From Allolobophora icterica (Eukaryota; Annelida; Clitellata; Crassiclitellata; Lumbricidae), in NCBI GenBank assembly GCA_963556255.1, contig OY744615.1, forward strand, positions 23,573,191 through 23,637,190: a stretch of DNA of 64,000 nucleotides. The letters run 5' to 3'. Positions 25,663 through 37,291 of this stretch are shown in pieces. The position numbers were made by a program, and so were the translations under genes. Below the pieces are notes generated by a model that was not told the DNA's origin, ran no database searches, and worked only from the letters and a program-made list of their open reading frames with translations. Within the stretch, counting starts at the first letter, position 1. Each line of letters opens with the position of its first letter.

Positions 25663-27257
25663 CTGGACCGTTTCCTAACACTTTAAATAAGTGAGAGTCA
25701 TTTAGTAACTCCCTTTCCATAGTTTAATGTCATTTCATTTGTCGCCGTTCATAATTTCGTTAAGAATTTCGTTGACAGACAATTGTAACCCAACATTCCA
25801 CGTTAATAATGTAATACCGTTTAATGAAGTACATTTCTTCCACCCACCTCATGCTGTATACATTCGTTCTTAACTGACATTCAAATACCTTTATATCTGT
25901 ATATAAATTAATACAATAAACTAAATTTTTCTGTGTACTTTCGTTTACCGATGATCCTGGAAGGCCGTCATGTGTAATGCACTTTTCCACTGGTCCTTCA
26001 ACGTCGTCACTATGACTCTGCACTGTTTCCTAAAATTTAAAATAAGTAACAGGCAATTAGTAAGTCCCTTTGCATATTTTCACATATTTGTCGCCTTCAA
26101 TAATTTCATTCACAGACAATTGTAATAGAAAAATGCCACTCTTCATAGAAATGTATACATATTTCAGTACATTACATGTTCCTCATACAGGTTTCTGCAG
26201 CAACATTCTAGTGGAACGTTCATAATTGAAGACCGTGTAATTAAGTACATTTCTTCCATACAACTACCATGCTCCATGCTCCATACATTCGTTCGTAAAT
26301 GACCTTCAAATACCTTAATATTTGTTTATTAATAAATACAACAAAAGACAATTTTTTCTGTATTTTCCTTTACCAATGATAGTGGAACGCCTTCAGTTGT
26401 AATGCACTTGTCCACTGGTCCTTCAACGTCGTCACTATGAATCTGCACTGTTTCCTAACAGTTGAAATAACTAACAGTCATTTAGTAAGTCCCCTTGCAT
26501 AGTTTCCTATATTTCTCGCCGTTAAGAATTTCATTCAGATACAACAGTTACTGTAACAGAACATTCCAGTATTCCCAGAAATGTATACATAGTTCACTAC
26601 ATTACATATTTCTCAATCTCATACCGGTTCTGGCAGGAACATTGCAGTGGAACGTTCTTAAGTAAAGAGTTTGTAATGAAGTCTATTTCTGCCATACAAA
26701 TAACAGGCTCCAGACATTCGTGCTTAACTTACCTTCACTGCATTTTCTTCTCCATTATCAGTGCAATTGTGACATGTCCATTCCTCATATGGAGCTTTTA
26801 TAGTGTCAGTTAATGCTTTGATGCACTTCGTGTGATACCAATTGGCACATATTGAGCATTTTATCATTGGTTGTCCGTTATACGGAACGTGACAAACGCA
26901 GTACACCATTAACTTTGACACCTTTACATGTGTTGTCTCTTTTAATCGCATACGAATATGTGTGAAAGGAACATCAATTTCCCAGTCGCTTTCCAAGAAC
27001 TGTCTGCAACTGTTCATTAGCACACACTCGTCATACACGCTTCCCGTAGGATCCTGACGCAGGCAGCAGGAAACTGCTGCTGCCAAAGCGTAAAAACCGC
27101 AGAGGCGTGAATTGTTCGACTGTATATCGAACATGCGTACGTGAAATGTGATCGTGTCACGTAGCGGGTCATCGTTCCAGTCGTCGTTATCACGCAATAG
27201 AGACGACACCTGTTCGTGAATAATAGACACAGCACTTACTAATAAGCGGCCATCCAT
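25594..27257 (-). CDS. Cargo gene of the giant element: ULP-like fragment + PHD finger + triplicated exons
   Basis: Minus strand, four visible exons joined in phase 0: 27257-26733, 26442-26374, 26017-25949 and 25662-25594. The first exon carries QSNNSRLCGFYALAAA, resembling the catalytic Gln/Cys region of C48 (ULP/SENP) cysteine peptidases, with Leu where the usual Asp precedes Cys53. It is followed by a complete C4HC3 PHD finger. The next three exons are 69-bp near-copies encoding HSDDVEGPV(D/E)KCIT. The N-terminal half of a ULP domain (His, Asp) is not visible, so the gene may be truncated or start further upstream. ULP proteases cleave ubiquitin-like modifiers and PHD fingers read histone tails. 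Its role in the element is unknown. Confidence 0.6.
25949..26017 (-). CDS. Repeat exon 2 of the cargo gene
   Basis: 69 bp, acceptor CAGTGCAG, donor GTAAACG, phase 0-0. Encodes SHSDDVEGPVEKCITHDGLP then GSS. Confidence 0.6.
26374..26442 (-). CDS. Repeat exon 1 of the cargo gene
   Basis: 69 bp, acceptor CAGTGCAG, donor GTAAAG, phase 0-0. Encodes IHSDDVEGPVDKCITTEGVP then LSL. Flanking intron sequence is also repeated, showing tandem duplication of 355- to 425-bp blocks. Confidence 0.6.
26733..27257 (-). CDS. ULP-like/PHD exon of the cargo gene
   Basis: 175 codons ending AAG|GTAAGT (phase 0). PHD ligands in frame numbering: Cys120, Cys122, Cys134, Cys137, His142, Cys145, Cys162, Cys165, all present. 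A ULP-like Gln46...Cys53-Gly-Phe-Tyr-Ala-Leu-Ala segment precedes it. ULP-PHD fusions are familiar from large animal transposons (family knowledge, not proven here). The upstream start is uncertain: an AG near 27265 could be an acceptor. Confidence 0.65.
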
Positions 27258-27400
27258 ATATTACCTACGCTTAGCTGTACGTACACATAGGGGGCCTGCC
27301 AAATGTACGCTTTTATACAGCTGTGAGGGTCCTTTTAACATGCTATGTTTTTCCTTACGTAATATATGGATGACCCCTAAACACTGATTATAGCTATATG

Positions 27401-27582
27401 CAGGGACGTATCTAGCGTTGGGCTTGGGGGGGCTTAAGCCCCCCCCCCAACGAAGTTGAAGCCCCCCCAAACAAGTCAAGCCGTTGTATGCTTACGGCTA
27501 AAATTCGTATGAACACTGTATAAATGTTGCCATGTTCAAAGCTTAAGCCCCCCCCAAACGAAAAAGGCTAGTTACGTGCCTG
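27401..27582. mobile_element. 182-bp hAT MITE
   Basis: The left end CAGGGACGTATCTAGC and right end GGCTAGTTACGTGCCTG are inverted. The exact 8-bp duplication GCTATATG flanks it (27393-27400 and 27583-27590). The interior has C-rich runs (AAGCCCCCCCC) and is non-coding. Confidence 0.92.
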
Positions 27583-27830
27583 GCTATATGTCATGCGGAA
27601 TAATTTCAAATGTTTAATTCTGTGTTGATATTAGTGGCCGCTGACATTCGTTACAAGGTGTCTCATATTTACAGAGTTAATTCGAAAAGTTTCTATTTAG
27701 GTCTCATGGAATCTCTTTACTTCTAATGCATTGTGTTAATAATCACATTGTCTGTTACATAAGTTTGATTTGTCCTTCTCATACACATCCCAAAAGTCAA
27801 CATTCTTGTATACACAGGTACTAGTGAAAT

Positions 27831-30800
27831 GCGGTTTGAGATTTGGAGCGTTGTGTGTGTAGGCCTATGTAAGGAATGGACGAATGTCTTATTTGCCCGT
27901 TAATAAACCTGTGAAGACGCTATAGAAGCTGTATGTGTATTTGTTTGTGCGTGTTATAGGCTTATAGTGAGGCGCATTGCTATATATATACAAATGAATT
28001 GGAGTCAGCGGTTTGAGATTTGGAGCGTTGTGTGTGTAGGCCTATGTAAGGAATGGACGAATGTCTTATTTGCCCGTTAATAAACCTGTGAAGACGCTAT
28101 AGAAGCTGTATGTGTATTTGTTTGTGCGTGTTATAGGCTTATAGTGAGGCGCATTGCTATATATATACAAATGAATTGGAGTCAGCGGTTTGAGATTTGG
28201 AGCGTTGTGTGTGTAGGCCTATGTAAGGAATGGACGAATGTCTTATTTGCCCGTTAATAAACCTGTGAAGACGCTATAGAAGCTGTATGTGTATTTGTTT
28301 GTGCGTGTTATAGGCTTATAGTGAGGCGCATTGCTATATATATACAAATGAATTGGAGTCAGCGGTTTGAGATTTGGAGCGTTGTGTGTGTAGGCCTATG
28401 TAAGGAATGGACGAATGTCTTATTTGCCCGTTAATAAACCTGTGAAGACGCTATAGAAGCTGTATGTGTATTTGTTTGTGCGTGTTATAGGCTTATAGTG
28501 AGGCGCATTGCTATATATATACAAATGAATTGGAGTCAGCGGTTTGAGATTTGGAGCGTTGTGTGTGTAGGCCTATGTAAGGAATGGACGAATTTCTTAT
28601 TTGCCCGTTAATAAACCTGTGAAGACGCTATAGAAGCTGTATGTGTATTTGTGTGTGTAGGCCTATGTAAGGAATGGACGAATGTCTTATTTGCCCGTTA
28701 ATAAACCTGTGAAGACGCTATAGAAGCTGTATTTGTTTGTGCGTGTGATAGGCTTATAGTGAGGCGCATTGCTATATATATACAAATGAATTGGAGTCAG
28801 CGGTTTGAGATTTGGAGCGTTGTGTGTGTAGGCCTATGTAAGGAATGGACGAATGTCTTATATGCCCGTTAATAAACCTGTGAAGACGCTATAGAAGCTG
28901 TATGTGTATTTGTTTGTAGGCTTATAGTGAGGCGCATTGCTATATATATACAAATGAATTGGAGTCAGCGGTTTGAGATTTGGAGCGTTGTGTGTGTAGG
29001 CCTATGTAAGGAATGGACGAATGTCTTATTTGCCCGTTAATAAACCTGTGAAGACGCTATAGAAGCTGTATGTGTATTTGTTTGTGCGTGTTATAGGCTT
29101 ATAGTGAGGCGCATTGCTATATATATACAAATGAATTGGAGTCAGCGGTTTGAGATTTGGAGCGTTGTGTGTGTAGGCCTATGTAAGGAATGGACGAATT
29201 TCTTATTTGCCCGTTAATAAACCTGTGAAGACGCTATAGAAGCTGTATGTGTATTTGTGTGTGTAGGCCTATGTAAGGAATGGACGAATGTCTTATTTGC
29301 CCGTTAATAAACCTGTGAAGACGCTATAGAAGCTGTATTTGTTTGTGCGTGTGATAGGCTTATAGTGAGGCGCATTGCTATATATATACAAATGAATTGG
29401 AGTCAGCGGTTTGAGATTTGGAGCGTTGTGTGTGTAGGCCTATGTAAGGAATGGACGAATGTCTTATATGCCCGTTAATAAACCTGTGAAGACGCTATAG
29501 AAGCTGTATGTGTATTTGTTTGTAGGCTTATAGTGAGGCGCATTGCTATATATATACAAATGAATTGGAGTCAGCGGTTTGAGATTTGGAGCGTTGTGTG
29601 TGTAGGCCTATGTAAGGAATGGACGAATGTCTTATTTGCCCGTTAATAAACCTGTGAAGACGCTATAGAAGCTGTATGTGTATTTGTTTGTGCGTGTTAT
29701 AGGCTTATAGTGAGGCGCATTGCTATATATATACAAATGAATTGGAGTCAGCGGTTTGAGATTTGGAGCGTTGTGTGTGTAGGCCTATGTAAGGAATGGA
29801 CGAATTTCTTATTTGCCCGTTAATAAACCTGTGAAGACGCTATAGAAGCTGTATGTGTATTTGTGTGTGTAGGCCTATGTAAGGAATGGACGAATGTCTT
29901 ATTTGCCCGTTAATAAACCTGTGAAGACGCTATAGAAGCTGTATTTGTTTGTGCGTGTGATAGGCTTATAGTGAGGCGCATTGCTATATATATACAAATG
30001 AATTGGAGTCAGCGGTTTGAGATTTGGAGCGTTGTGTGTGTAGGCCTATGTAAGGAATGGACGAATGTCTTATTTGCCCGTTAATAAACCTGTGAAGACG
30101 CTATAGAAGCTGTATGTGTATTTGTTTGTGCGTGTGATAGGCTTATAGTGAGGCGCATTGCTATATATATACAAATGAATTGGAGTCAGCGGTTTGAGAT
30201 TTGGAGCGTTGTGTGTGTAGGCCTATGTAAGGAATGGACGAATGTCTTATTTGCCCGTTAATAAACCTGTGAAGACGCTATAGAAGCTGTATGTGTATTT
30301 GTTTGTGCGTGTGATAGGCTTATAGTGAGGCGCATTGCTATATATATACAAATGAATTGGAGTCAGCGGTTTGAGATTTGGAGCGTTGTGTGTGTAGGCC
30401 TATGTAAGGAATGGACGAATGTCTTATTTGCCCGTTAATAAACCTGTGAAGACGCTATAGAAGCTGTATGTGTATTTGTTTGTGCGTGTTATAGGCTTAT
30501 AGTGAGGCGCATTGCTATATATATACAAATGAATTGGAGTCAGCGGTTTGAGATTTGGAGCGTTGTGTGTGTAGGCCTATGTAAGGAATGGACGAATTTC
30601 TTATTTGCCCGTTAATAAACCTGTGAAGACGCTATAGAAGCTGTATGTGTATTTGTGTGTGTAGGCCTATGTAAGGAATGGACGAATGTCTTATTTGCCC
30701 GTTAATAAACCTGTGAAGACGCTATAGAAGCTGTATTTGTTTGTGCGTGTGATAGGCTTATAGTGAGGCGCATTGCTATATATATACAAATGAATTGGAG

Positions 30801-33800
30801 TCAGCGGTTTGAGATTTGGAGCGTTGTGTGTGTAGGCCTATGTAAGGAATGGACGAATGTCTTATTTGCCCGTTAATAAACCTGTGAAGACGCTATAGAA
30901 GCTGTATGTGTATTTGTTTGTAGGCTTATAGTGAGGCGCATTGCTATATATATACAAATGAATTGGAGTCAGCGGTTTGAGATTTGGAGCGTTGTGTGTG
31001 TAGGCCTATGTAAGGAATGGACGAATGTCTTATTTGCCCGTTAATAAACCTGTGAAGAAGCTATAGAAGCTGTATGTGTATTTGTTTGTGCGTGTGATAG
31101 GCTTATAGTGAGGCGCATTGCTATATATACAAATGAATTGGAGTCAGCGGTTTGAGATTTGGAGCGTTGTGTGTGTAGGCCTATGTAAGGAATGGACGAA
31201 TGTCTTATTTGCCCGTTAATAAACCTGTGAAGACGCTATAGAAGCTGTATGTGTATTTGTTTGTGCGTGTTATAGGCTTATAGTGAGGCGCATTGCTATA
31301 TATATACAAATGAATTGGAGTCAGCGGTTTGAGATTTGGAGCGTTGTGTGTAGGCCTATGTAAGGAATGGACGAATTTCTTATTTGCCCGTTAATAAACC
31401 TGTGAAGACGCTATAGAAGCTGTATGTGTATTTGTGTGTGTAGGCCTATGTAAGGAATGGACGAATGTCTTATTTGCCCGTTAATAAACCTGTGAAGACG
31501 CTATAGAAGCTGTATTTGTTTGTGCGTGTGATAGGCTTATAGTGAGGCGCATTGCTATATATATACAAATGAATTGGAGTCAGCGGTTTGAGATTTGGAG
31601 CGTTGTGTGTGTAGGCCTATGTAAGGAATGGACGAATGTCTTATTTGCCCGTTAATAAACCTGTGAAGACGCTATAGAAGCTGTATGTGTATTTGTTTGT
31701 AGGCTTATAGTGAGGCGCATTGCTATATATATACAAATGAATTGGAGTCAGCGGTTTGAGATTTGGAGCGTTGTGTGTGTAGGCCTATGTAAGGAATGGA
31801 CGAATGTCTTATTTGCCCGTTAATAAACCTGTGAAGAAGCTATAGAAGCTGTATGTGTATTTGTTTGTGCGTGTGATAGGCTTATAGTGAGGCGCATTGC
31901 TATATATACAAATGAATTGGAGTCAGCGGTTTGAGATTTGGAGCGTTGTGTGTGTAGGCCTATGTAAGGAATGGACGAATGTCTTATTTGCCCGTTAATA
32001 AACCTGTGAAGACGCTATAGAAGCTGTATGTGTATTTGTTTGTGCGTGTTATAGGCTTATAGTGAGGCGCATTGCTATATATATACAAATGAATTGGAGT
32101 CAGCGGTTTGAGATTTGGAGCGTTGTGTGTGTAGGCCTATGTAAGGAATGGACGAATTTCTTATTTGCCCGTTAATAAACCTGTGAAGACGCTATAGAAG
32201 CTGTATGTGTATTTGTTTGTGCGTGTGCTATGCTTATAGTGAGGCGCATTGCTATATATATACAAATGAATTGGAGTCAGCGGTTTGAGATTTGGAGCGT
32301 TGTGTGTGTAGGCCTATGTAAGGAATGGACGAATTTCTTATTTGCCCGTTAATAAACCTGTGAAGACGCTATAGAAGCTGTATGTGTATTTGTTTGTGCG
32401 TGTGATAGGCTTATAGTGAGGCGCATTGCTATATATATACAAATGAATTGGAGTCAGCGGTTTGAGATTTGGAGCGTTGTGTGTGTAGGCCTATGTAAGG
32501 AATGGACGAATTTCTTATTTGCCCGTTAATAAACCTGTGAAGACGCTATAGAAGCTGTATGTGTATTTGTGTGTGTAGGCCTATGTAAGGAATGGACGAA
32601 TGTCTTATTTGCCCGTTAATAAACCTGTGAAGACGCTATAGAAGCTGTATTTGTTTGTGCGTGTGATAGGCTTATAGTGAGGCGCATTGCTATATATATA
32701 CAAATGAATTGGAGTCAGCGGTTTGAGATTTGGAGCGTTGTGTGTGTAGGCCTATGTAAGGAATGGACGAATGTCTTATTTGCCCGTTAATAAACCTGTG
32801 AAGACGCTATAGAAGCTGTATGTGTATTTGTTTGTAGGCTTATAGTGAGGCGCATTGCTATATATATACAAATGAATTGGAGTCAGCGGTTTGAGATTTG
32901 GAGCGTTGTGTGTGTAGGCCTATGTAAGGAATGGACGAATGTCTTATTTGCCCGTTAATAAACCTGTGAAGACGCTATAGAAGCTGTATGTGTATTTGTT
33001 TGTGCGTGTGATAGGCTTATAGTGAGGCGCATTGCTATATATATACAAATGAATTGGAGTCAGCGGTTTGAGATTTGGAGCGTTGTGTGTGTAGGCCTAT
33101 GTAAGGAATGGACGAATTTCTTATTTGCCCGTTAATAAACCTGTGAAGACGCTATAGAAGCTGTATGTGTATTTGTGTGTGTAGGCCTATGTAAGGAATG
33201 GACGAATGTCTTATTTGCCCGTTAATAAACCTGTGAAGACGCTATAGAAGCTGTATTTGTTTGTGCGTGTGATAGGCTTATAGTGAGGCGCATTGCTATA
33301 TATATACAAATGAATTGGAGTCAGCGGTTTGAGATTTGGAGCGTTGTGTGTGTAGGCCTATGTAAGGAATGGACGAATGTCTTATTTGCCCGTTAATAAA
33401 CCTGTGAAGACGCTATAGAAGCTGTATGTGTATTTGTTTGTGCGTGTGATAGGCTTATAGTGAGGCGCATTGCTATATATATACAAATGAATTGGAGTCA
33501 GCGGTTTGAGATTTGGAGCGTTGTGTGTGTAGGCCTATGTAAGGAATGGACGAATGTCTTATTTGCCCGTTAATAAACCTGTGAAGACGCTATAGAAGCT
33601 GTATGTGTATTTGTTTGTGCGTGTGATAGGCTTATAGTGAGGCGCATTGCTATATATATACAAATGAATTGGAGTCAGCGGTTTGAGATTTGGAGCGTTG
33701 TGTGTGTAGGCCTATGTAAGGAATGGACGAATGTCTTATTTGCCCGTTAATAAACCTGTGAAGACGCTATAGAAGCTGTATGTGTATTTGTTTGTGCGTG

Positions 33801-35913
33801 TTATAGGCTTATAGTGAGGCGCATTGCTATATATATACAAATGAATTGGAGTCAGCGGTTTGAGATTTGGAGCGTTGTGTGTGTAGGCCTATGTAAGGAA
33901 TGGACGAATTTCTTATTTGCCCGTTAATAAACCTGTGAAGACGCTATAGAAGCTGTATGTGTATTTGTGTGTGTAGGCCTATGTAAGGAATGGACGAATG
34001 TCTTATTTGCCCGTTAATAAACCTGTGAAGACGCTATAGAAGCTGTATTTGTTTGTGCGTGTGATAGGCTTATAGTGAGGCGCATTGCTATATATATACA
34101 AATGAATTGGAGTCAGCGGTTTGAGATTTGGAGCGTTGTGTGTGTAGGCCTATGTAAGGAATGGACGAATGTCTTATTTGCCCGTTAATAAACCTGTGAA
34201 GACGCTATAGAAGCTGTATGTGTATTTGTTTGTAGGCTTATAGTGAGGCGCATTGCTATATATATACAAATGAATTGGAGTCAGCGGTTTGAGATTTGGA
34301 GCGTTGTGTGTGTAGGCCTATGTAAGGAATGGACGAATGTCTTATTTGCCCGTTAATAAACCTGTGAAGAAGCTATAGAAGCTGTATGTGTATTTGTTTG
34401 TGCGTGTGATAGGCTTATAGTGAGGCGCATTGCTATATATACAAATGAATTGGAGTCAGCGGTTTGAGATTTGGAGCGTTGTGTGTGTAGGCCTATGTAA
34501 GGAATGGACGAATGTCTTATTTGCCCGTTAATAAACCTGTGAAGACGCTATAGAAGCTGTATGTGTATTTGTTTGTGCGTGTTATAGGCTTATAGTGAGG
34601 CGCATTGCTATATATATACAAATGAATTGGAGTCAGCGGTTTGAGATTTGGAGCGTTGTGTGTAGGCCTATGTAAGGAATGGACGAATTTCTTATTTGCC
34701 CGTTAATAAACCTGTGAAGACGCTATAGAAGCTGTATGTGTATTTGTGTGTGTAGGCCTATGTAAGGAATGGACGAATGTCTTATTTGCCCGTTAATAAA
34801 CCTGTGAAGACGCTATAGAAGCTGTATTTGTTTGTGCGTGTGATAGGCTTATAGTGAGGCGCATTGCTATATATATACAAATGAATTGGAGTCAGCGGTT
34901 TGAGATTTGGAGCGTTGTGTGTGTAGGCCTATGTAAGGAATGGACGAATGTCTTATTTGCCCGTTAATAAACCTGTGAAGACGCTATAGAAGCTGTATGT
35001 GTATTTGTTTGTAGGCTTATAGTGAGGCGCATTGCTATATATATACAAATGAATTGGAGTCAGCGGTTTGAGATTTGGAGCGTTGTGTGTGTAGGCCTAT
35101 GTAAGGAATGGACGAATGTCTTATTTGCCCGTTAATAAACCTGTGAAGAAGCTATAGAAGCTGTATGTGTATTTGTTTGTGCGTGTGATAGGCTTATAGT
35201 AAGGCGCATTGCTATATATACAAATGAATTGGAGTCAGCGGTTTGAGATTTGGAGCGTTGTGTGTGTAGGCCTATGTAAGGAATGGACGAATGTCTTATT
35301 TGCCCGTTAATAAACCTGTGAAGACGCTATAGAAGCTGTATGTGTATTTGTTTGTGCGTGTTATAGGCTTATAGTGAGGCGCATTGCTATATATATACAA
35401 ATGAATTGGAGTCAGCGGTTTGAGATTTGGAGCGTTGTGTGTGTAGGCCTATGTAAGGAATGGACGAATTTCTTATTTGCCCGTTAATAAACCTGTGAAG
35501 ACGCTATAGAAGCTGTATGTGTATTTGTTTGTGCGTGTGCTATGCTTATAGTGAGGCGCATTGCTATATATATACAAATGAATTGGAGTCAGCGGTTTGA
35601 GATTTGGAGCGTTGTGTGTGTAGGCCTATGTAAGGAATGGACGAATTTCTTATTTGCCCGTTAATAAACCTGTGAAGACGCTATAGAAGCTGTATGTGTA
35701 TTTGTTTGTGCGTGTGATAGGCTTATAGTGAGGCGCATTGAAGATTTGGAGATTTGGAGCGTTGTGTGTGTATAGGCATATATGTAAATAATGGACGAAT
35801 TTCTTATTTTTAAATGAAAGTCAGATTCACTGTGTGCCCGTTAAATAAACCTGTGAAGACGCTATAGAAGCTGTATGTGTATTTGTGTGTGCGTGTGATA
35901 GGCTTATAGTGAG
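27831..35913. repeat. 8-kb satellite array, 177-bp monomer with higher-order structure
   Basis: About 45 near-identical monomers beginning GCGGTTTGAGATTTGGAGCG. Full copies are exactly 177 bp apart (27831, 28008, 28185, 28362, 28539). Deletion variants form composite units. The diagnostic GAATTTCTTATT variant starts units at 28539, 29145, 29751, 30543, 31324, 32103, 32280, 32457, 33063, 33855, 34636, 35415 and 35592, giving 606, 779-781 and 792-bp units and a 3,312-bp super-repeat. Each monomer has TATATATATA and an AATAAA. The last copy (about 35741-35913) is degenerate. Confidence 0.95.
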
Positions 35914-36476
35914 GGAAGAAGGAAGAAAAGGAATGAGGTTGCGAGAAAAAGAAGCAAATGGGCAGGCGAAATAATACAATAGGGCCTACAATACAAAGCG
36001 CTTTTAACAGCACTGAAAGTGGTTGGCAGAAATTGACGGGTGGCAGTCCAAATACGGCGGCTATTATGCTCTTCTTTCACACTCCTGTAGTAACATATGA
36101 CCACCTGCTTGGGGGTCATTTCAAAAAATTTTTGTGTTTCAAAATAGGGTTTCTATTATTTCTTAAACGTATTACGCTATATGTAATAAATGCAGAAATC
36201 ATTAAACAAGCGATCATTAAATAAGCGAAACGGCTACAACAGGTGGTTAAAAAATTGATGCAGGGTAGCAGAATAGGACAGACTCGGCTGACTTTCAAAG
36301 CTGGCTGTTCTAAAGGCTGATAAGCCGCTGAATGCGCCTTCCAACCGATTATAAAAAGCCGCTGACTGCGCCTTAGGCCGCTGACGGCAGGCGCTGGCGC
36401 AGACTGCATACGCAGCTGAAATGGACTTGGAGTTGGAGTTGGACTTGGACTTTCGTGCCGCCAGTTTTACCGGGCC
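35914..36476. other. Right subterminal region of the giant element
   Basis: No recognised gene. GC-richer end with repeated AAGCCGCTGA(A/C)TGCGCCTT (about 36320 and 36357) and repeated TTGGA(C/G)TTGGA near the right terminus. Confidence 0.45.
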
Positions 36477-37089
36477 AGAAAATATAGCGTTTATGTAAAA
36501 ACAACTAGCCTAGAGTCCTAGCTAGAGCTTCGGTGTTTCTTCCATGGAAAAAACAATCAGGCTCATATTCAGTGTTGATTTTCTAAATGAAACACTTGTA
36601 GACTTTCAAAGTTTGTTTTGTGAATATCTTAAACTTTTTAAAATTGAATCTATTTGTAGGCCTACTTCTGATGAAGGCTTCAAATACATCGCGCTTACAT
36701 TGGGTGCATAAATGATTGGCAGTCGATTAGCAGAAATTATAGGCCCTATATTAAATTTTATAAAAACACACGTGTTATTAGGCTGGAAATGTAACGTGAC
36801 CATTAGCCTACATCTTATTTACGTCACTGTAGGCCCTAGTACGCAAAGAATAATTATCAGCAGCATCACAAAACTGGTGTGATCGAATACCCAATTGGAT
36901 CCTTGTAGATCATACAGTTACAGGCACACTATAAGTAGCGTATGAATTTGAAAACACAGGCTGTTAATGCTAAAACCATGCAATGTTAAGCATCACATTA
37001 TTTTCAGAACGCTCTCGCGGACCCCCGCCAAATCCTTCGCGGACTCCCAGGGGTCCGCGGACCACAGTTTGAAAAACTCTGACTTAAAA

Positions 37090-37291
37090 GATACTCTGCG
37101 AACACTAGAGCTAAATGTGCGCACACAGCCGTACAATTTTCATCTTGTAATTTATAATCTTTTGTGTACAGGAACACTAGCGACACCAAGTAGGCGGTAC
37201 AAACATGTGTGTGAAGACAGTTTCATGTAAATCGTGTATGTAACGAAATTTGTTTAATTTATTAAATATTTCGGAATAAAACTGTCATATC
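37090..37291 (+). promoter_or_regulatory. Short 5' region of DHX34 next to the hAT A target duplication
   Basis: Only 202 bp separate the ACTTAAAA duplication from the DHX34 ATG, so promoter and 5' UTR either lie here or within transposon sequence. No clear TATA box was identified; TTTATTAAATATTTCGGAATAAA precedes the start codon. Confidence 0.35.

Larger units (their letters stand above)
19841..36476. mobile_element. Giant 16.6-kb terminal-inverted-repeat element with cargo gene and satellite array
   Basis: The left end GGCTGGTAAAACTGGCGGC and right end (reverse complement) GGCCCGGTAAAACTGGCGGC are inverted repeats. The 10-bp direct repeat AGAAAATATA abuts both ends exactly (19831-19840 and 36477-36486). 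A 9-10 bp duplication is typical of Mutator-like elements; hAT and Zisupton make 8. Inside lie LINE remnants, about 150-bp diverged repeats, a minus-strand ULP/PHD gene with triplicated exons, a hAT MITE and an 8-kb satellite. I find no transposase, so the superfamily is unresolved and the copy is probably non-autonomous. Superfamily placement is inference; ends and duplication are seen directly. Confidence 0.8.
18295..37081. mobile_element. hAT element A, expanded to 18.8 kb by nested insertions
   Basis: The left end CAGAGGTTTTCAAAC and right end GTTTGAAAAACTCTG are inverted terminal repeats of hAT/Charlie style. The 8-bp duplication ACTTAAAA flanks both sides exactly (18287-18294 and 37082-37089), the hAT target length. 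Only about 1.3 kb belongs to this element (18295-18755, about 19605-19830, about 36487-37081); the rest is hAT B and the giant element inserted later. No transposase domain was recognised in its own sequence. Its right end lies about 200 bp from the DHX34 start codon. Confidence 0.88.

Noticed and set aside
27831..35913. CRISPR-like array
   Set aside because: The repeats are contiguous 177-bp monomers without unique spacers, in an animal genome.
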